From DATGUP01 sp035301265 (GTDB lineage: Bacteria > Bacillota > Bacilli > Bacillales > Amphibacillaceae), in contig DATGUP010000008.1 of assembly GCA_035301265.1 (NCBI GenBank), forward strand, positions 124,001-188,000: DNA of 64,000 bases, read 5' to 3'. Shown piece by piece: positions 60,798 through 64,000 of this stretch (positions are counted from its first letter, which is position 1; every line of letters starts with the position of its first letter). Both the position numbers and the translations under genes were made by a program. The notes under the pieces were generated by a model that saw nothing but the letters and a program-made list of their open reading frames with translations, did no database searches and was not told where the DNA came from.

Positions 60798-62399
60798 ATG
60801 ATGCATAAGCAAAAATGGAAAAATATATGTCATTTAAGCATAATGATTATGCTTGTTGGTGGGTTTATTTTGTCTCCGATAGGGCGTATGCTAGTATTTG
60901 CGGAGGAAGGAAATCAGGAGACAGAATCCAAACAGCCCGAGAAGGCAGAGGAAAACGTTGAATCCGGGGAAGCAGAGGGAAATAGTGGCGGATTTACTGT
61001 TGTGTCTGAAAGAGTGGAAGGGGATATGGACCTACTCGGGGCTCTTACTGGTCAAATTGACATAGCAGAAGGCAAAATAACCGGATTAACGATTACAAAG
61101 GAATTGGAAACAGGTGATGAACGCGATCCGATGGTTATTCAAATCACATCGCCGGGGCCAGTAGACCTACAAGAACTTTATACGGAAACGATGGATGGTG
61201 GACCGCCGGAGTTTGATTTAATAGAAGGTTTATGTACATCGGATACACCGGGGTGGGCTTGTTTAGAAGATGTAACTATGGAAGTCGATCACCAAACGGT
61301 AGAAAATATATCGTTGCCGGAAGCAAAAATCGAGACATGCTTTTTAGATGAATGCGATTTCGATTTACCCGATGAGTCAACGGCAGATGAAAATACCATT
61401 GAAACTGCTTTGCAAGCAATCGAAGAGCAGCAGTTGTCTTTGGAAGATATGATGGATGGATTAGAGGACGACGAGGAAAAGTTATCCGCCATACAAAATC
61501 TCTTAGCTGAAGCGACAGATATTTATGAACAAATACAACATGATGAGCACGTCGAAGAGTTGGCGGCTGTTATTGAAGATATGGTCGAGTTTTTCGAGAC
61601 GGAAACGCTTAAAGATGCTGAGGAAGAGAAAGCGGGCGATGAAGAAGAAAAGGAAATTGATGTTGATAGTAAGAAGCAGGCTGATGCAGATCAGTCACCT
61701 GTTGAACATCCATTCGTTCAATTAACCGATGAAGTTCACGAAAAATATGATCAATTTGATGATCTCAGTGCTGAATTCTTCACCGTTCTCGATGAAGCTT
61801 TACGAGAAATCAAACAATTGGATGAGAGCATCAGTCTGAAAGAACAATCACTTGAAGTAGTGAAGGCAGAGGAAAACGACGAATCTGTCAAACAAGCGAA
61901 AGAATTCATGGCCGCTCAAGATATCAATCAAGACGATGACCAAGATGACGATGTCGCTGATGAAACGAGCGATTCAAAAGATGAAACAAATGAAACTGAA
62001 GCCGTTACAATAGAACGCGTAGAAAGTACGTTAGACGCATTAAAGCATGATTTTGATACTGCTCGTAAAACAGCCGATAAGCTAGAGGAAAAAGAAAGCG
62101 AATTGCGGGAAAAGAAAGAAATGATTATCAACATATTGAGCGATATCAAAACGATTGTGCAAGAATCGTCATCAGCCTTTCATCAAGAGCATTATGAAAT
62201 AGTGATGGAGCATTTATCTTTTGTGACAGCGTCTGAAGACGCTGATACAACCGCTCAAACAGAACGAAACGAAGATGGCGATGTTCAAGAAAAGGGTGAA
62301 GAAAATCACGTGGACAGCAATGCCACATCGGATGAGGAACATAAACGAAGATCTTTATTAAAAAGCATACTGGATACGGTTCAGGCTGTTTTAAAATAA
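60798..62399 (+). CDS. Large acidic secreted protein of the DUF6230/DUF6114 operon
   Basis: A 533-residue protein with a signal peptide (about 1-34, ending LVFAEE), a beta-rich domain (about 65-195) with four cysteines (EGLCTSDTPGWAC and ETCFLDEC), and a long, highly acidic, helical and probably coiled-coil region (200-450, many Glu/Asp/Lys). No sorting signal or C-terminal helix. The N-terminal domain ends in ISLPEAKIETC, recalling proteins found with DUF6114 in actinobacteria, but I cannot name the family. ATG 60798 lies 7 bases after AGGAG. It closes the operon. Confidence 0.7.
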   Translation: MMHKQKWKNICHLSIMIMLVGGFILSPIGRMLVFAEEGNQETESKQPEKAEENVESGEAEGNSGGFTVVSERVEGDMDLLGALTGQIDIAEGKITGLTITKELETGDERDPMVIQITSPGPVDLQELYTETMDGGPPEFDLIEGLCTSDTPGWACLEDVTMEVDHQTVENISLPEAKIETCFLDECDFDLPDESTADENTIETALQAIEEQQLSLEDMMDGLEDDEEKLSAIQNLLAEATDIYEQIQHDEHVEELAAVIEDMVEFFETETLKDAEEEKAGDEEEKEIDVDSKKQADADQSPVEHPFVQLTDEVHEKYDQFDDLSAEFFTVLDEALREIKQLDESISLKEQSLEVVKAEENDESVKQAKEFMAAQDINQDDDQDDDVADETSDSKDETNETEAVTIERVESTLDALKHDFDTARKTADKLEEKESELREKKEMIINILSDIKTIVQESSSAFHQEHYEIVMEHLSFVTASEDADTTAQTERNEDGDVQEKGEENHVDSNATSDEEHKRRSLLKSILDTVQAVLK

Positions 62400-62612
62400 A
62401 CAGCATTGACCATGCACACGATTGATCGCACATATGGACGTATAAAGAGCGTCTATAACCGGAAAAAGGGGTAGGTGTTCGTTTCTTTTTGTAGTGAAAG
62501 GAAGAATATGCGTAATCGTCGGAAATATTTTAAGCGATTTATTTGCATTGTACCTCATATGTGTCATTAAATAAAAGAGAGGTGTATAGAACATAAAGGA
62601 GGTTAATCATAT

Positions 62613-62852
62613 ATGGCATTTGTAATATTGGATCCTTGCCGCGGTGAGAAATCGGGCGAATGCGTCAGTGTTTGCCCAGTTGACTGTATTGAAGAAGGCG
62701 AAGAACAATTTTTTATAGATCCCGATGTTTGTATTGATTGCGGAGCATGTAAGGCGGTTTGTCCGGTTGATGCTATCGAGGAAGAATATGATCTGACACC
62801 GGAACAAGAAGTGTTTTTAGAAATGGCAGAAGAATTTTTTGCAAATCGATGA
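62613..62852 (+). CDS. Ferredoxin, 7Fe type ([3Fe-4S][4Fe-4S])
   Basis: A 79-residue ferredoxin. Cysteines at 9, 17, 21, 25, 40, 43, 46 and 50: the first motif is C-x7-C-x3-CP with Glu12 where a 4Fe cluster would need Cys, and the second is C-x2-C-x2-C-x3-CP. This is the spacing of 7Fe ferredoxins (FdxA-like). It transfers electrons in the cytosol to partners not visible here. AAAGGAGG precedes the ATG. Confidence 0.9.
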   Translation: MAFVILDPCRGEKSGECVSVCPVDCIEEGEEQFFIDPDVCIDCGACKAVCPVDAIEEEYDLTPEQEVFLEMAEEFFANR

Positions 62853-62867
62853 TTGATGTTGATGCAA

Positions 62868-62905
62868 ACGGGCGGTCATTTTTGGGCAATGGCCGTCCGT
62901 TTTTG
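62868..62905 (+). terminator. Terminator after the ferredoxin gene
   Basis: 11-bp stem with two G-T pairs (62868-62878 with 62890-62900), then T5. Confidence 0.75.
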
Positions 62906-62920
62906 ATTCAATGCACTCAG

Positions 62921-63073
62921 CTAGTTTGTTTCCTTGCGATCTTCCGTTTTCTCTGCAATTCCACTCGCAATCCAACGTTCAGCTGTTGTCTTTTCCACTT
63001 CATAAATTTTCCCCTCCCGTAGCAAATCGCCGTAATACATCGTTTGGACATTCATTTTCACTTTAACTTTCAT
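62921..63073 (-). CDS. Small protein of 50 residues
   Basis: A 50-residue basic/acidic protein starting MKVKVKMNVQTMYYGDLL and continuing REGKIYEVEKTTAERWIAS. GGGAGG lies upstream on the minus strand (11 bases before this ATG; another in-frame ATG is too close). The pattern of a small barrel with GxxYEV...ERWI..GIA resembles short phage- or Bacillus-type proteins of unknown role. It is too short for routine gene callers. Confidence 0.6.
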   Translation of the reverse strand: MKVKVKMNVQTMYYGDLLREGKIYEVEKTTAERWIASGIAEKTEDRKETN

Positions 63074-63283
63074 GAAGTGCATATCCTCCCTTACCATAAA
63101 CGTGCTTCTTTTAATAGATATGCTAACATATTTTGCTGTTTTAAATGCACAGCTAGCGATATTTTTATGATTCGTCGTTTTAGTAACAAAGGCATATTTT
63201 TGACTCCTTTTCGACTGTAAATAGGCAATGGTTTATATTGGATTTTCAGATTTTGTAAATTTATCCGCTTTCAAATCGTTGAA

Positions 63284-63727
63284 ATGTGTTACACTGATCA
63301 TAAAGGAGCGAAGAGGGGCAAAATAATTTATGAATTTAAAATAACATTGCGCGATGTAGGCGTTCCTGTTTGGCGGAAAATTGAAATCGATGCATCTGCG
63401 ACTTTTTATGATGGGCACCGCGTTTTATGCCGATACAAGTGTTTTCCGGTAAACGACCGATATTTCCAATGCTTGTTCTTGCTGTGGATCACCAGAAAGG
63501 CACTATTTGTTACCAACATTTACTCGATGATTATTCTGATCCTCGCATTATGCAGTCCGAGTTTCTGAAATTGTTGAAAAACTTCATGATATACCGACAC
63601 ATCTTGACATGGATTTTGATACGGCGTGTTTGCTGCAGTCTTTAATTGACATTTGAATTTAAATGTAGACGTTCATGAACGGCCTGAATATGTTAATGAA
63701 TTCATTAACGGTCTCATGATTATATGA
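63284..63727 (+). pseudogene. Frameshifted pRiA4b ORF-3-like gene remnant
   Basis: IIYEFKITLRDVGVPVWRKI then EIDASATFYD matches the N-terminus of plasmid pRiA4b ORF-3-like proteins. After that the reading breaks: QVFSGKRPIFPMLVLAVDH lies in a second frame (from 63427), THLDMDFDTACLLQSLIDI in a third (about 63598-63650), and LNVDVHERPEYVNEFINGLM in another, stopping at 63725-63727. Each piece looks protein-like and they run on in order, so this is one gene broken by several indels. The later part resembles DUF6930-type domains, less surely. Confidence 0.6.
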
Positions 63728-63793
63728 ATCGTGAACATTAGATTGTAGAACACGTGATACTCCGTGCAAGAATAGGTGAAAATTGTAAAAACG

Positions 63794-63887
63794 GTTGTTT
63801 TTGATATACAATAATAATGAAGAACGCTTCATTTTGCATTTCTTTGTTGACTTTCATCGTTGTTTTTGATATACAATAATAATGAAG
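63794..63887 (+). repeat. Duplicated 29-bp promoter-like element upstream of pncB
   Basis: Identical copies at 63794-63822 and 63859-63887 (offset 65 bases). Each starts GTTGTTTTTGATATACAATA and contains TATACAAT, a likely -10. For the second copy TTGACT (63847-63852) is 17 bases before TATACA; for the first TTGTAA (63784-63789) is in a similar place. Two tandem promoters or a doubled operator. Confidence 0.75.
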
Positions 63888-63907
63888 TCTTAAAACGGAG
63901 GCAACCC

Positions 63908-64000
63908 ATGGAATACGAAAATTTAACTTTGCATACCGACAAATATCAAATCAATATGATGTATGCACATTGGAAAAACAATACGCACAATCGATGGGCG
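63908..64000 (+). CDS. pncB: Nicotinate phosphoribosyltransferase (5' end only)
   Basis: The first 31 codons of a gene cut by the window edge. After ATG 63908, with ACGGAGG before it, LTLHTDKYQINMMYAHWKNN matches the N-terminus of Gram-positive nicotinate phosphoribosyltransferases (HTDLYQINMM). The enzyme makes nicotinate mononucleotide for NAD salvage. The upstream duplicated element is its likely control region. Confidence 0.85.
   Translation, partial: MEYENLTLHTDKYQINMMYAHWKNNTHNRWA

Noticed and set aside
1..64000. CRISPR arrays, rRNA, tRNA genes, intact insertion sequences, prophage
   Set aside because: Looked for regular repeats, conserved RNA motifs, transposase motifs and phage structural genes; none were seen.

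Overview
This 64 kb window is a chromosomal segment from an endospore-forming member of the Bacillales (Bacillaceae-like). The evidence is a small acid-soluble spore protein gene, a YtaF-type sporulation membrane protein, strong AGGAGG-type ribosome binding sites, low-to-mid GC, a Gram-positive coproporphyrin-dependent heme pathway (HemY/HemH/HemQ) and sortase-anchored surface proteins. Many proteins are acidic and an NhaC-type Na+/H+ antiporter is present, which fits a salt- or alkali-tolerant lineage; I cannot name the species.

Layout. 0-8 kb: housekeeping and hydrolytic genes (secreted lipase, PfpI-like protein, leucyl aminopeptidase, HAD phosphatase, SASP, a C26 amidotransferase-like hydrolase overlapping an M19 dipeptidase, Nudix hydrolase). 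8-10.7 kb: a Tat-exported GMC oxidoreductase with its gluconate-dehydrogenase-subunit-3-like partner. 10.7-20.5 kb: one contiguous heme cluster, hemA-C-D-B-L-E-H-Y on the minus strand with hemQ (chdC) divergent from hemA, covering every step from glutamyl-tRNA to heme b; its HemC lacks the canonical cofactor-binding cysteine. 20.5-32 kb: transporters (EamA, NhaC, dicarboxylate/glutamate symporter, AEC), an AspII-type asparaginase, flavohemoglobin, a YtrA-type regulator with its ABC transporter, and a SpeG-like acetyltransferase. 33-37.6 kb: an ECF sigma/anti-sigma pair divergent from a NEW3-domain protein plus ABC-2 exporter.

40.3-49.4 kb is a nine-gene fatty-acid or sterol-like acyl-CoA degradation operon: two SCP2 proteins, two acyl-CoA dehydrogenases (one apparently lacking the catalytic Glu), enoyl-CoA hydratase, SDR dehydrogenase, thiolase, an R2-like ligand-binding oxidase (R2lox) with its full metal site and Val/Tyr cross-link pair, and an acyl-CoA ligase. 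It is followed by an amidase and a GAF-LuxR regulator.

53-62.4 kb is the most unusual region: a cell-surface island with a class D sortase, three LPxTA-anchored proteins (one an SGNH esterase), and a four-gene operon resembling the DUF6230/DUF6114 families best known from actinobacteria. Several genes in and next to it seem to start at AUU or AUC codons placed at ideal distance behind strong Shine-Dalgarno sequences, and one is preceded by a hairpin terminator that abuts its ribosome binding site.

The window ends with a 7Fe-type ferredoxin, a 50-codon gene, a frameshifted pRiA4b ORF-3-like pseudogene, and the start of a nicotinate phosphoribosyltransferase gene behind a duplicated 29-bp promoter-like element. 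I saw no rRNA, tRNA, CRISPR array or intact insertion sequence.
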